A DNA stretch of 64,000 nucleotides from Bacteroidales bacterium (GTDB taxonomy: Bacteria > Bacteroidota > Bacteroidia > Bacteroidales > Muribaculaceae), in contig CAJTEX010000001.1 of the NCBI GenBank assembly GCA_910575615.1, positions 124,001 through 188,000 on the forward strand, given 5' to 3'. Below the pieces are notes generated by a model. That model searched no databases. It saw only the letters and a program-made list of their open reading frames with translations, and was not told the DNA's origin. The stretch's first letter is position 1, and the number at the start of each line of letters is the position of its first letter. A program made the translations under genes and the position numbers. Shown here one piece after another: positions 7,410 through 15,117 of the stretch.

Positions 7410-10322
7410 GTGGGCCGCACAGGCCGTTACTCCCTGCGGGTCTATGTCGGCGGCGAGCTGATGGTGCTTGACTCGGGGGATGACGTGATTCCCCTCTGGG
7501 AATGGACCGAGCTGGCCTGCGTGGTCGATGGCCGCGACGTGAGGCTCATGCGCGACGGGCGTGTCGTCAGGCAGGCGACCGCCCCGGGCGAGGGTGTGGT
7601 GGTCGGCGACTCCCCGCTCTACATCGCCCGCGCCGGAAACGGCAACCAGCTCGGCGGGGCCAACCTGTCGACCCTCAACGGGGCCATCGACGACATCTCG
7701 GTCTGGGATGAGACAAAGACAATGGGATTCACCCCATCATATGCCGACCTCAACCTGCCCGACGGGCGATATGACGGCGACCGTCTGCGCTCGCGGTTCC
7801 ACGGCAAGCCCGGTATTAACTGGACCAACGAGACCCACGGCCTATATTACAATCCGGAGGACAACCTCTGGCACGCGTTTTTCCAGCGCACCGGGTCTGC
7901 CCCGGTGATGTCTCACCAGCACTGGGGCCACATCGTCTCGGATGACCTGCTCACCTGGCGCGACGAGAAACCGGCGCTCGCCCCCTCGGAGTTTTACGAC
8001 ATCAAGGGGTGCTGGAGCGGATGCGTGTTCACCGACGATGAAATCACCGGCGGCAAACCGGCCATACTTTACACCGGTGTGGACTACGCCAGGCCGTATG
8101 TCGGTTTCGCCACCACCGACGACACCGCCCATCTGCGCGACTGGCAGAAGGACTCCCGCAATCCGGTCTATCTCGAGGGTGACTGGCGCGACACATATTT
8201 CTTCCGCGACGACTCCGGGGCCTATTTCATAATCGGAGGACCCGACGCGGTGAAGCTTTACAAATATGACAACGGCTGGTGGCGTTTCGACGGCGACTTC
8301 TATGTATGTCAGGAGGGGGTCGACCGTGGTTTCACCGAGATGCCCAATGTCACCTTCATCCCTTATGCCGACAAGTCGGTGGCGGGAGGCAAATGGTTGA
8401 TGACCACCTCCCCGCTGGCCAGCGTGTATGGCACTGCCTGCCTCTACCGTTCGGGCGACATCTCCGGCGGCAGGTTCACCGCCTACTCCGACGCGGCGAA
8501 GGTAGACCTGCTGGGACGCGACGGGTTCGGACTGCTGTCACCCTCGGTGGCCACCACCCCCGACGGCAAGGTAGTGGCCATGGGCATCGTGCCCGACAAG
8601 CTCCCCACAGCCGACAACATCCGCCTGGGGTATGCCCATCTCTATTCCCTCCCCCGTGAGTGGAGCCTCGACAATGACGGGTCGTTGATTCAAAAGCCAT
8701 ACAGCGGCATCAAGGCTCTCAGGGCCGGGGATGATGACGGGCGATTCATCGACGGGGCGTTTCTGCTCGACGGTGTCAGGTCGGTCAACCCCGTCAGGGG
8801 GCGTGAGGCCGAGGTGCGCGCGACATTCATCGTCGGCGACTCCCGCTTCGGCATCAACTTCCTCAAGAACGCCGCCGGACAGGGTGCGCAGGTCGTTTAT
8901 GACCCCGCCTCCGGCGAGTTGGCCGTCGACTTCGGGGCTATGCCGCGCCTGCGCCAGGATCCCGACCGCAGCCGCTTCGGCGAGCGCCTCCCCCGGGTGC
9001 CCTCAAAAGGGGAGGCGCTGACCATCCACCTCTTCATCGACCACTCCATCGTGGATGTCTTTGTCAATGATCGTTATGCAGCCTCCGTCAGGGTCTATCC
9101 GACCGACGAAGGGGCCGACCTCATAGAACTCTTCGCTGACGGCAAGACCCAGGTCAAGGCTGTCGAGGCGTATATCCTCGGCGAGGGGGATGTCGCTCCC
9201 GAGCCTGTGGAGCCGGCCGAACCTGAAATACCGGAGACTACCGGCAAGGTGGCCATGTATGTCGGTTCTTCATCCTTCGACGGGCTCGACACCCAGGAGA
9301 AAGCCGCCTGTGGATATTTCCAGGCCGCCTTCCCCTCCGGAAAGGTCTTCTACGGGACTGTCGACGGGCTGTCGGCCAATGATTATGACTGTCTCTGGAT
9401 ACATGTCGACCGTGTCGGGCTTGAGCGGGGATGGCAGAACCTCCCCGGAGGTTGCAGCGACGCGGCGGTGGTAGATGCCCTCAAAGGGTACATCGCTTCC
9501 GGGGGCAACCTATACCTGTCGGGCTTCGCCACGCAGCTTGCCGTGGCTGTGGGGCGCACCGGCTGCAACCCCGAGGAGTTCAACAGCGGAGACGGAGGTG
9601 TCGGCAATGATGTATGGCAGGTCAATATCTCGGCCAACGGCATCGACCACTCGGGCCATCCGATGTTCTACGGCCTGGATGTCGCAAACGCCTCCTATGG
9701 CAAGCTGGTAGACCTGCTGGGCAATCCCGCCGGGCTTCACCGCGAGGACCACAACTGCCTGTGGCGCATGAATGACTTCGGGGGCCATGACAATTTCTGC
9801 GCCACCAACAATGCCCGGGTGCTTGGCACCTGGGGCCACGACGGGGGCCAGCCCTTCGCCGGAATCGTGGAGTTCCTTCCTGTCGCCCACGGGGGCAACA
9901 GGGCGATAAGCCAGGACGCGGTAGACTCGCGGCGAGGAACAATCGTGTCCAACGGACTGGCGGCATGCCAGTGGGCGCCCAGGACAGAGGGTGGAGCCGC
10001 CGGTGTCAACCTCTACCGCTCCAACCTCGAGGACATGACATCCAATATCCTTGCCTACCTCTCGCCGAAGAGCGTCATCCCCAGCAGCCTGGCCGATGCG
10101 GTCGGCAGGGAGCAGATGAAGCTGTCTGTTGCCGATGGCATTGTGAGATATGACGGCGCCGACGGAGGCGAACAGGTAGACATATACTCGATGGATGGAC
10201 GGCTTGTGGCAAAAACGACCATCCCGGCAGGCTCCGGCACCATCGCGGTTGATTTCAGAGGGCCGGCTGTGGTGACCGTCCGTGGCGGTGGCGACACTAT
10301 GGTGGTCAAGGCATGTTTCTGA
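7410..10322 (+). CDS. GH32-like glycoside hydrolase with C-terminal DUF4960 (3' fragment of the frameshifted gene)
   Basis: Open frame of 970 residues beginning at an internal GTG, so it lacks a signal peptide of its own. Residues 1-102 complete a LamG-like beta-sandwich. Residues about 130-430 are a GH32 five-bladed propeller and 440-590 its C-terminal sandwich. A Pro/Glu linker spans 593-611 and DUF4960 about 613-900. A beta tail ends the protein. GH32 enzymes cut fructans (levan, inulin, sucrose) with a catalytic Asp in WMNDPNG, an Asp in RDP and a Glu in ECP. Here these read WTNETHG (Glu141 in place of the nucleophile), RDT (Asp261) and EMP (Glu310). The nucleophile position is therefore changed, which may reduce or abolish hydrolysis. 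A binding role is an alternative. See the whole-locus entry for the frameshift. Confidence 0.8.
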   Translation: MGRTGRYSLRVYVGGELMVLDSGDDVIPLWEWTELACVVDGRDVRLMRDGRVVRQATAPGEGVVVGDSPLYIARAGNGNQLGGANLSTLNGAIDDISVWDETKTMGFTPSYADLNLPDGRYDGDRLRSRFHGKPGINWTNETHGLYYNPEDNLWHAFFQRTGSAPVMSHQHWGHIVSDDLLTWRDEKPALAPSEFYDIKGCWSGCVFTDDEITGGKPAILYTGVDYARPYVGFATTDDTAHLRDWQKDSRNPVYLEGDWRDTYFFRDDSGAYFIIGGPDAVKLYKYDNGWWRFDGDFYVCQEGVDRGFTEMPNVTFIPYADKSVAGGKWLMTTSPLASVYGTACLYRSGDISGGRFTAYSDAAKVDLLGRDGFGLLSPSVATTPDGKVVAMGIVPDKLPTADNIRLGYAHLYSLPREWSLDNDGSLIQKPYSGIKALRAGDDDGRFIDGAFLLDGVRSVNPVRGREAEVRATFIVGDSRFGINFLKNAAGQGAQVVYDPASGELAVDFGAMPRLRQDPDRSRFGERLPRVPSKGEALTIHLFIDHSIVDVFVNDRYAASVRVYPTDEGADLIELFADGKTQVKAVEAYILGEGDVAPEPVEPAEPEIPETTGKVAMYVGSSSFDGLDTQEKAACGYFQAAFPSGKVFYGTVDGLSANDYDCLWIHVDRVGLERGWQNLPGGCSDAAVVDALKGYIASGGNLYLSGFATQLAVAVGRTGCNPEEFNSGDGGVGNDVWQVNISANGIDHSGHPMFYGLDVANASYGKLVDLLGNPAGLHREDHNCLWRMNDFGGHDNFCATNNARVLGTWGHDGGQPFAGIVEFLPVAHGGNRAISQDAVDSRRGTIVSNGLAACQWAPRTEGGAAGVNLYRSNLEDMTSNILAYLSPKSVIPSSLADAVGREQMKLSVADGIVRYDGADGGEQVDIYSMDGRLVAKTTIPAGSGTIAVDFRGPAVVTVRGGGDTMVVKACF

Positions 10323-10389
10323 CATACGGCTGCCATCGTCTTTGACAAAAGTCTGACGATAAGTTAAAGAAGATAATAAGGTTTGTAGC

Positions 10390-10421
10390 GGAGGCCACCC
10401 GGGAGAAACGGGGTGGCCTCC
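10390..10421 (+). terminator. Hairpin terminator after the GH32 gene
   Basis: An 11-bp perfect stem (10390-10400 with 10411-10421) about 68 bases after the stop, followed by TGTTTCTTA. Confidence 0.75.
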
Positions 10422-10519
10422 TGTTTCTTAGGCGGCCATTTTGCTTCAGGTGGCCGCTTCCGCCTGGGCCGCGATTGAAAAAATCATGCCCCGATAGGGG
10501 GAATATTGGAAAAAAATTG

Positions 10520-10527
10520 TACTTTTG
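10520..10527 (+). promoter_or_regulatory. -7 element of the zapA/rny-side transcription unit
   Basis: TACTTTTG is an exact TAnnTTTG match. It places the transcription start near 10534, so translation must begin at the ATG at 10545 rather than at upstream codons. Confidence 0.65.
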
Positions 10528-10544
10528 TAAAAATTTGGACAATA

Positions 10545-10838
10545 ATGGCCGGAGACCTGCAACAGACCGTCGAACGCCTCAGGGCGAAAATGCTGGTTGT
10601 CTCTGACCGGTTCTCGCTGGTGTGCGGCGAGAGAGACCGGGCTTTGGCACGCGTCGCCGAGCTTGAGGCCGAGCTGGAGAACTCGCGCAAGCTCGCCGGA
10701 AAACTGCAGCAGGAGGTGGAGTTCCTGAAAATCGCCACCACCATCGCTCCCGAACGCAAGGATGTGGAGCAGACCCGCGCCCTGTTGGCCGAATTGATAC
10801 GGGAAATCGACAAGTGCATTGCCGACCTCAAAGAATGA
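10545..10838 (+). CDS. Small coiled-coil protein upstream of zapA
   Basis: A 97-residue, strongly charged, almost entirely helical protein. Heptad-rich segments (for example RVAELEAELENSRKLAGKLQ, about residues 38-57) predict a coiled coil along most of its length. There is no signal peptide or membrane segment, so it is cytoplasmic. The start at 10545 was chosen because a -7 promoter element ends at 10527. Its TGA stop overlaps the zapA ATG by four bases, which implies translational coupling. Position and composition suggest a cell-division accessory similar in style to ZapB, but I see no sequence motif that proves this, so the product stays hypothetical. Confidence 0.75.
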   Translation: MAGDLQQTVERLRAKMLVVSDRFSLVCGERDRALARVAELEAELENSRKLAGKLQQEVEFLKIATTIAPERKDVEQTRALLAELIREIDKCIADLKE

Positions 10839-11215
10839 CCGAAGACAAACTAAATATAACGATACGCATCGCGGGCCAGAACCCCGTCGCCCTGAAAATC
10901 AACCGGGCCGATGAAGAGCGTGTCCGCAACGCCGAATACCAGGTCAACCGCCTGTGGAGCCGCTGGCTGCAGCGCTTCCCCGACAAGAACTCCACGGAGG
11001 TGCTGGCCATGGTCGCGTATCAGTTTGCCGAGCTGTATTTCAACGCCAACAGGCTCTCGGAGGAGACCAACGCGGTGCTGGAGCAGTTCGAGACAGAGCT
11101 TGACCGGATGCTCCACGGCTTCGGATGCTCCCTCCCCGACGCTGGGAAGGATGCCGCCGACCCCCGGGCCGGAGATGAGCCACACGCTCCGTCAAGCCCC
11201 TGGGTGGCCTCCTGA
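10835..11215 (+). CDS. zapA: Cell division protein ZapA
   Basis: FtsZ-ring stabilising protein that cross-links FtsZ filaments. It has 126 residues. The start at 10835 (MTEDKLNITIRIAGQ) overlaps the preceding stop as ATGA and is the family start; an in-frame ATG at 10814 lies inside the previous gene. The N-terminal beta-strand region (about 5-30) and the long helix EVLAMVAYQFAELYFNANRL (about 54-73) are typical. The C-terminal 30 residues (from about GCSLPDAGK) are a low-complexity tail beyond the usual length of about 95-100 residues, and may be poorly conserved or partly non-coding in function. It sits between the coiled-coil gene and rny. Confidence 0.9.
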   Translation: MTEDKLNITIRIAGQNPVALKINRADEERVRNAEYQVNRLWSRWLQRFPDKNSTEVLAMVAYQFAELYFNANRLSEETNAVLEQFETELDRMLHGFGCSLPDAGKDAADPRAGDEPHAPSSPWVAS

Positions 11216-11245
11216 GCCGGAAGCCATGTCATATTGCCGTTTCCC

Positions 11246-11294
11246 CGCGCACAGCCGCTGCCCCCTGGAGAGACAGGTGGCCCGGCAGGGCGCG
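11246..11294 (+). other. Structured element in the zapA-rny gap (possible small RNA or leader hairpin)
   Basis: Three stacked helices: 11246-11250 with 11290-11294, 11258-11262 with 11284-11288, and 11264-11267 with 11274-11277, with a GAGAGA loop. A run of six T (11334-11339) follows 40 bases later. This could be a zapA terminator, an rny leader, or part of a 6S-like RNA. The sequence alone does not decide. Confidence 0.35.
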
Positions 11295-11402
11295 TTTGCT
11301 TTTTCAAGGCCGCGTGTCTGTCTTGCAATGGAATTTTTTACAACCTGATAATCAATCCTTAAAAACAGAAAACAGAATTAAAACAACCCGTTAAACAAAG
11401 AT

Positions 11403-12956
11403 ATGGACGCATATATAGACATCCTGATTTATATCATGATCACTGTGGTCGGTATCGCCATCGGCATACTCGGCACAATCCTGATACAGAACAAGCTCGC
11501 CATAAGCCGTGCCAAGTCGATCATCGAGGAGGCTGGCCGTGAGGGTGAGGTGATACGCCAGAAAGAACTCCTCAAAAGCCGCGAGGAGGGCATGAAGATA
11601 AAGGAGGAGGCCGAGAAAGCCGCCAACCAGCGCCTGTCAAAGGTGCAGTCTGTCGAGGCCAAGATGAAGAAGCGCGAGATGGAGCTCAACCAGGTGCAGC
11701 AAGACAACCAGCGCCAGAACAAGGAGCTGGAGACGCGCCGCCAGAAGCTCGACGCCGAGGAGAGCGTGATTGCCTCCCGCAAGGAGGAGCTCGACAAGCT
11801 CAAGCGCACAGCCCAGGACACCCTCGAGCATATCTCGGGCCTCTCGGCCGACGAGGCAAAGGAGAAGCTCGTGGAGTCGATGAAGGATGAGGCCAAGACC
11901 GCAGCCGCCTCTTACATCAACGACATCATGGACGAGGCGAAGATGACCGCCAACAAGGAGGCCAAGCGCATCGTCATCCAGACCATACAGCGTGTGGCCA
12001 CGGAGGCCGCCATCGAGAACTCGGTGACCGTCTTCCATATCGACAGCGATGAAATCAAGGGCCGCATCATCGGCCGCGAGGGACGCAACATCCGTGCGCT
12101 CGAGGCTGCCACCGGCATCGAAATCATCGTCGACGACACCCCCGAGGCCATCGTCCTCTCGGGCTTCGACCCTGTGCGCCGCGAAATCGCCCGTCTTGCC
12201 CTCCACCAGCTTGTGGCTGACGGGCGCATCCATCCGGCCCGCATCGAGGAGGTTGTAGGCAAGGTGCGCAAGCAGATCGAGGAGGAAATCATCGAGACCG
12301 GAAAGCGCACAGCCATCGACCTCGGCATCCACGGCCTGCACCCCGACCTCATACGCATGATCGGCAAGATGAAATACCGTTCGAGCTACGGACAGAACCT
12401 GCTGCAGCATGCCCGCGAGACCGCCAATCTCTGTGCGATCATGGCCTCTGAGCTTGGACTCAATCCCAAGAAAGCCCGTCGCGCCGGTCTGCTCCATGAC
12501 ATAGGCAAGGTGCCCGACGAGGAGCCCGAGCTGCCCCACGCTATCCTGGGTATGAAGCTTGCCGAGAAATACAAGGAGAAACCCGATATCTGCAACGCCA
12601 TCGGCGCCCACCACGACGAAATCGAGCAGACAACCCTGCTGGCCCCGATCGTTCAGGTCTGCGACGCGATTTCAGGAGCGCGTCCCGGAGCGCGCCGCGA
12701 AATCGTGGAGGCATACATCAAGCGTCTCAACGACCTGGAGCAGCTCGCCATGAGCTATCCCGGCGTGTTGAAGACATACGCCATCCAGGCCGGACGCGAG
12801 CTGCGCGTCATTGTCGGCGCCGACAAGATTGACGACGTGCAGACCGAAAGCCTCTCCAACGAAATCGCCAAGCGCATCCAGGATGAGATGACATATCCCG
12901 GACAGGTGAAAATCACCGTCATCCGCGAGACACGCGCCGTCAGCTTCGCCAAGTAA
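11403..12956 (+). CDS. rny: Ribonuclease Y
   Basis: Membrane-anchored endoribonuclease that starts mRNA decay. It has 517 residues, the standard length. One N-terminal membrane helix spans about residues 8-28. A long coiled coil covers about 35-145. The KH RNA-binding motif [15 protein letters not shown] lies at 220-234, and the HD metal site is LLHDIGK with His365-Asp366. The C-terminal domain ends in VSFAK. The start ATG at 11403 follows an A-rich leader. The gene is downstream of zapA with a 187-base gap and upstream of the RicT-like gene (32 bases). Confidence 0.97.
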   Translation: MDAYIDILIYIMITVVGIAIGILGTILIQNKLAISRAKSIIEEAGREGEVIRQKELLKSREEGMKIKEEAEKAANQRLSKVQSVEAKMKKREMELNQVQQDNQRQNKELETRRQKLDAEESVIASRKEELDKLKRTAQDTLEHISGLSADEAKEKLVESMKDEAKTAAASYINDIMDEAKMTANKEAKRIVIQTIQRVATEAAIENSVTVFHIDSDEIKGRIIGREGRNIRALEAATGIEIIVDDTPEAIVLSGFDPVRREIARLALHQLVADGRIHPARIEEVVGKVRKQIEEEIIETGKRTAIDLGIHGLHPDLIRMIGKMKYRSSYGQNLLQHARETANLCAIMASELGLNPKKARRAGLLHDIGKVPDEEPELPHAILGMKLAEKYKEKPDICNAIGAHHDEIEQTTLLAPIVQVCDAISGARPGARREIVEAYIKRLNDLEQLAMSYPGVLKTYAIQAGRELRVIVGADKIDDVQTESLSNEIAKRIQDEMTYPGQVKITVIRETRAVSFAK

Positions 12957-12988
12957 CCCAGCCCCGTTTCACTTACCCGTTGACCCTT

Positions 12989-14512
12989 ATGGAAAAAGAG
13001 AAGGAAAAAGAGAAGACCGGGGGCGCGAAGGGCTGTTGCGGGCGTGGCTGTGAAGACTGCCGCGCCAAGAATGACACCACCAGTGGAGAGGGCTGCCCCA
13101 AGGATGGCGACTGCTCCTCGGGCTGCGGCGGATGCTGCAAGCCGTCGGGCGGCTGCGACCTGCGTGGCAAGCTCCATAGCTATGACTACTGGGAGGATAT
13201 CCCCGGCGGATTCGCCGACGACGACATGGTGGAGGTTAACTTCAAGAACACCCGCAAAGGTTACTTCCTCAACTCCGGCAAGATACCCCTCGAGGTCGGA
13301 GACATGGTGGCCGTCGAGGCCCAGCCGGGCCACGACATAGGCCGGGTGACCCTAACCGGCGCGCTTGTGCGCCTGCAGATGCGCAAGGCTGGAGTGAAGC
13401 CCGACGCCGAGACCCGCCGTGTGTTCCGCAAGGCGAAGGCTTCTGACCTCGAGCGTTACGAGCAGGCCCGCGCCCGCGAGAACGACACCATGATACGCGC
13501 CCGCAAAATCGCCGCCGACCTCAAGCTCAACATGAAAATCGGCGATGTGGAATACCAGGGTGACGGCAACAAGGCCATCTTCTACTACATAGCCGACGAG
13601 CGTGTCGACTTCCGCCAGCTCATCAAGGTGCTTGCCGAGACTTTCAAGGTGAGAATCGAGATGAAGCAGATCGGAGCGCGCCAGGAGGCCGGACGCATCG
13701 GCGGCATAGGCCCATGTGGCCGTCCGTTGTGCTGCACCACCTGGCTGACCAACTTTGTCAGCGTCTCGACCGGGGCGGCCCGTTACCAGGACATATCCCT
13801 CAACCCGCAGAAGCTGGCCGGCCAGTGCGCCAAGCTGAAATGCTGCCTCAACTTCGAGGTGGACGCGTATGTCGAGGCTTCCCGGAAGCTTCCCCCCAAG
13901 GACGCGAAACTGGAGACGGCCGACAACCTCTACCACTATTTCAAGGCCGACATCTTCAAGCGCGAGATCACTTACTCGACAGACAAGAACATACCCGCCA
14001 ACCTGGTGACCATCCCGGCCGCGCGGGCCTTCGAGGTGATTGCCCTCAACAAGGCCGGAGAGAAGCCTCTGACCCTTAAAGAGGAGGATGGCCAGGAGAA
14101 GAAGCCTTCGGAATACGCCGACATCCTCGGCCAGGACTCCCTGACGCGGTTTGACAAGAAAAAGAAGAAGCGCAAGCCGTCAAAGCCTTCAGGAGCGAAA
14201 AAAGAGGATGGCGCGCGCGATGGCCAGCCCAAGGATTCCCAAGCCCGGGAGGGGCAGCCAAAGGGTGGAAAACCCAAGGGCCGCCAGCAGGGGAAGGAGA
14301 ACCAGAAACGCCCGCAGGGGCAAAAGGATGGCCAGCCCAAGGGGGGCAATCCCCAGAAACCACAGCCGAAGGGTGAGCCGAGGCCCCAGCAGCCCAAGGG
14401 TGACCAGAAACCCCGTAGGAGGGGTGACCGCAAACCCGGCGGTGACAACCGTCCAGGCGGCGACAAGCCAGACAACAAGCCTGCCCCCTCTGCCGGCAAC
14501 AAGCCCGAATGA
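12989..14512 (+). CDS. ricT: PSP1-domain protein, RicT-like, with Cys-rich N-terminus and basic tail
   Basis: Homologue of RicT (YaaT), which in Bacillus belongs to a Fe-S-containing complex acting with RNase Y; here it lies directly after rny, matching that link. It has 507 residues with start ATG at 12989; a TTG at 12980 is the alternative. The PSP1 core (about residues 60-330) carries the cysteine motifs CGRPLCC and CAKLKCC. Two parts are unusual. An N-terminal stretch holds ten cysteines between residues 16 and 56 (as in CCGRGCEDC). A C-terminal tail of about 120 residues is rich in Lys, Gln, Pro and Gly (QPKG-type repeats), likely disordered and RNA- or protein-binding. gldH follows after 35 bases. 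Confidence 0.88.
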   Translation: MEKEKEKEKTGGAKGCCGRGCEDCRAKNDTTSGEGCPKDGDCSSGCGGCCKPSGGCDLRGKLHSYDYWEDIPGGFADDDMVEVNFKNTRKGYFLNSGKIPLEVGDMVAVEAQPGHDIGRVTLTGALVRLQMRKAGVKPDAETRRVFRKAKASDLERYEQARARENDTMIRARKIAADLKLNMKIGDVEYQGDGNKAIFYYIADERVDFRQLIKVLAETFKVRIEMKQIGARQEAGRIGGIGPCGRPLCCTTWLTNFVSVSTGAARYQDISLNPQKLAGQCAKLKCCLNFEVDAYVEASRKLPPKDAKLETADNLYHYFKADIFKREITYSTDKNIPANLVTIPAARAFEVIALNKAGEKPLTLKEEDGQEKKPSEYADILGQDSLTRFDKKKKKRKPSKPSGAKKEDGARDGQPKDSQAREGQPKGGKPKGRQQGKENQKRPQGQKDGQPKGGNPQKPQPKGEPRPQQPKGDQKPRRRGDRKPGGDNRPGGDKPDNKPAPSAGNKPE

Positions 14513-14547
14513 CAAGGGTGAGGCACGACCATTGACCCTGACTCCGT

Positions 14548-15051
14548 ATGCGCCAGATACGCGACATATACCGCAGGATAGCCCCCCGCCTCATTGTGGC
14601 GGCGGGGCTGTCGGTTATGCTCCTTTCAGCGATGACCGCCTGCTCCCCTCCCGGCAACGACTACGCCGGGTATGCCGACCTCCCGGAGGAGGGATGGCAG
14701 TATGGCGACACGCTGTGGTTTGAGGCGGTGCATCCCGACTCGGTGTGCCGCGGACGGCTGGTGGTCGGGGTGCGCCACGACAACGGTTTCCCCTTCACCT
14801 CGCTGTGGCTTGAGACTACGGTGGAGGATGGAGGCCGTCCACGCACCGACACCCTTGAAATCCGTCTCGCCGACAGCTTCGGCAGCTGGACGGGGCGGGG
14901 AATCGGAGCCTCGTTCCAGGCATCCGACACCGTCGCCCGCAGTTTCAGCCACAGGTCAGGCAGCCGTATAGGGGTGCGCCACATAATGCGGGCCGACACC
15001 CTGCGGGGTGTCACCCAGGCTGGCATCTTTTTTGTCCCCGAGGCGTTATAG
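14548..15051 (+). CDS. gldH: GldH-like lipoprotein
   Basis: Lipoprotein of 167 residues with a membrane-targeting signal and a lipobox ending in Cys32 (AMTAC). The remaining part is a beta-rich domain (about 45-165), with WLETT and DTLEIRLAD in the middle. Size, lipobox and position after a PSP1/RicT gene match GldH, named for gliding motility in Flavobacterium but found in many non-gliding Bacteroidales, where its role is unclear. No other gld or T9SS core gene is present in the window. The assignment rests on neighbourhood plus overall pattern rather than on catalytic residues. Confidence 0.75.
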   Translation: MRQIRDIYRRIAPRLIVAAGLSVMLLSAMTACSPPGNDYAGYADLPEEGWQYGDTLWFEAVHPDSVCRGRLVVGVRHDNGFPFTSLWLETTVEDGGRPRTDTLEIRLADSFGSWTGRGIGASFQASDTVARSFSHRSGSRIGVRHIMRADTLRGVTQAGIFFVPEAL

Positions 15052-15117
15052 ACTTTGTGTCGGCCACCAAGGAGGCTCATGCCACCTGTGGCATTCCCAA
15101 AACGAAAATTATCAACG

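Larger units (their letters stand above)
7010..10322 (+). pseudogene. Frameshifted secreted GH32-DUF4960 protein gene (whole locus)
   Basis: One gene split over two frames. The 5' part (7010-7471, start ATG at 7010 or 7013) encodes a signal peptide (MKYLKGAMASMVLLYPLCHA) and the first half of a LamG-like domain. The 3' part (frame of 7410-10322) carries the rest of that domain, a GH32 module and a DUF4960 module. The frames meet at seven G at 7382-7388. Removing one G joins them as DEGG-RKGFGFFVGRTG without loss. As written, translation from 7010 ends at 7471 after about 28 out-of-frame residues. This may be a real inactivating insertion, a slippage-prone switch, or a sequencing error in the homopolymer. 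It lies downstream of the related DUF4960 gene. Confidence 0.8.

Noticed and set aside
14151-14723. 190-residue plus-strand ORF overlapping the RicT-like tail and gldH
   Set aside because: Arg/Ser-rich shadow of the repetitive tail codons in another frame; it crosses the gldH start and has no recognisable pattern.
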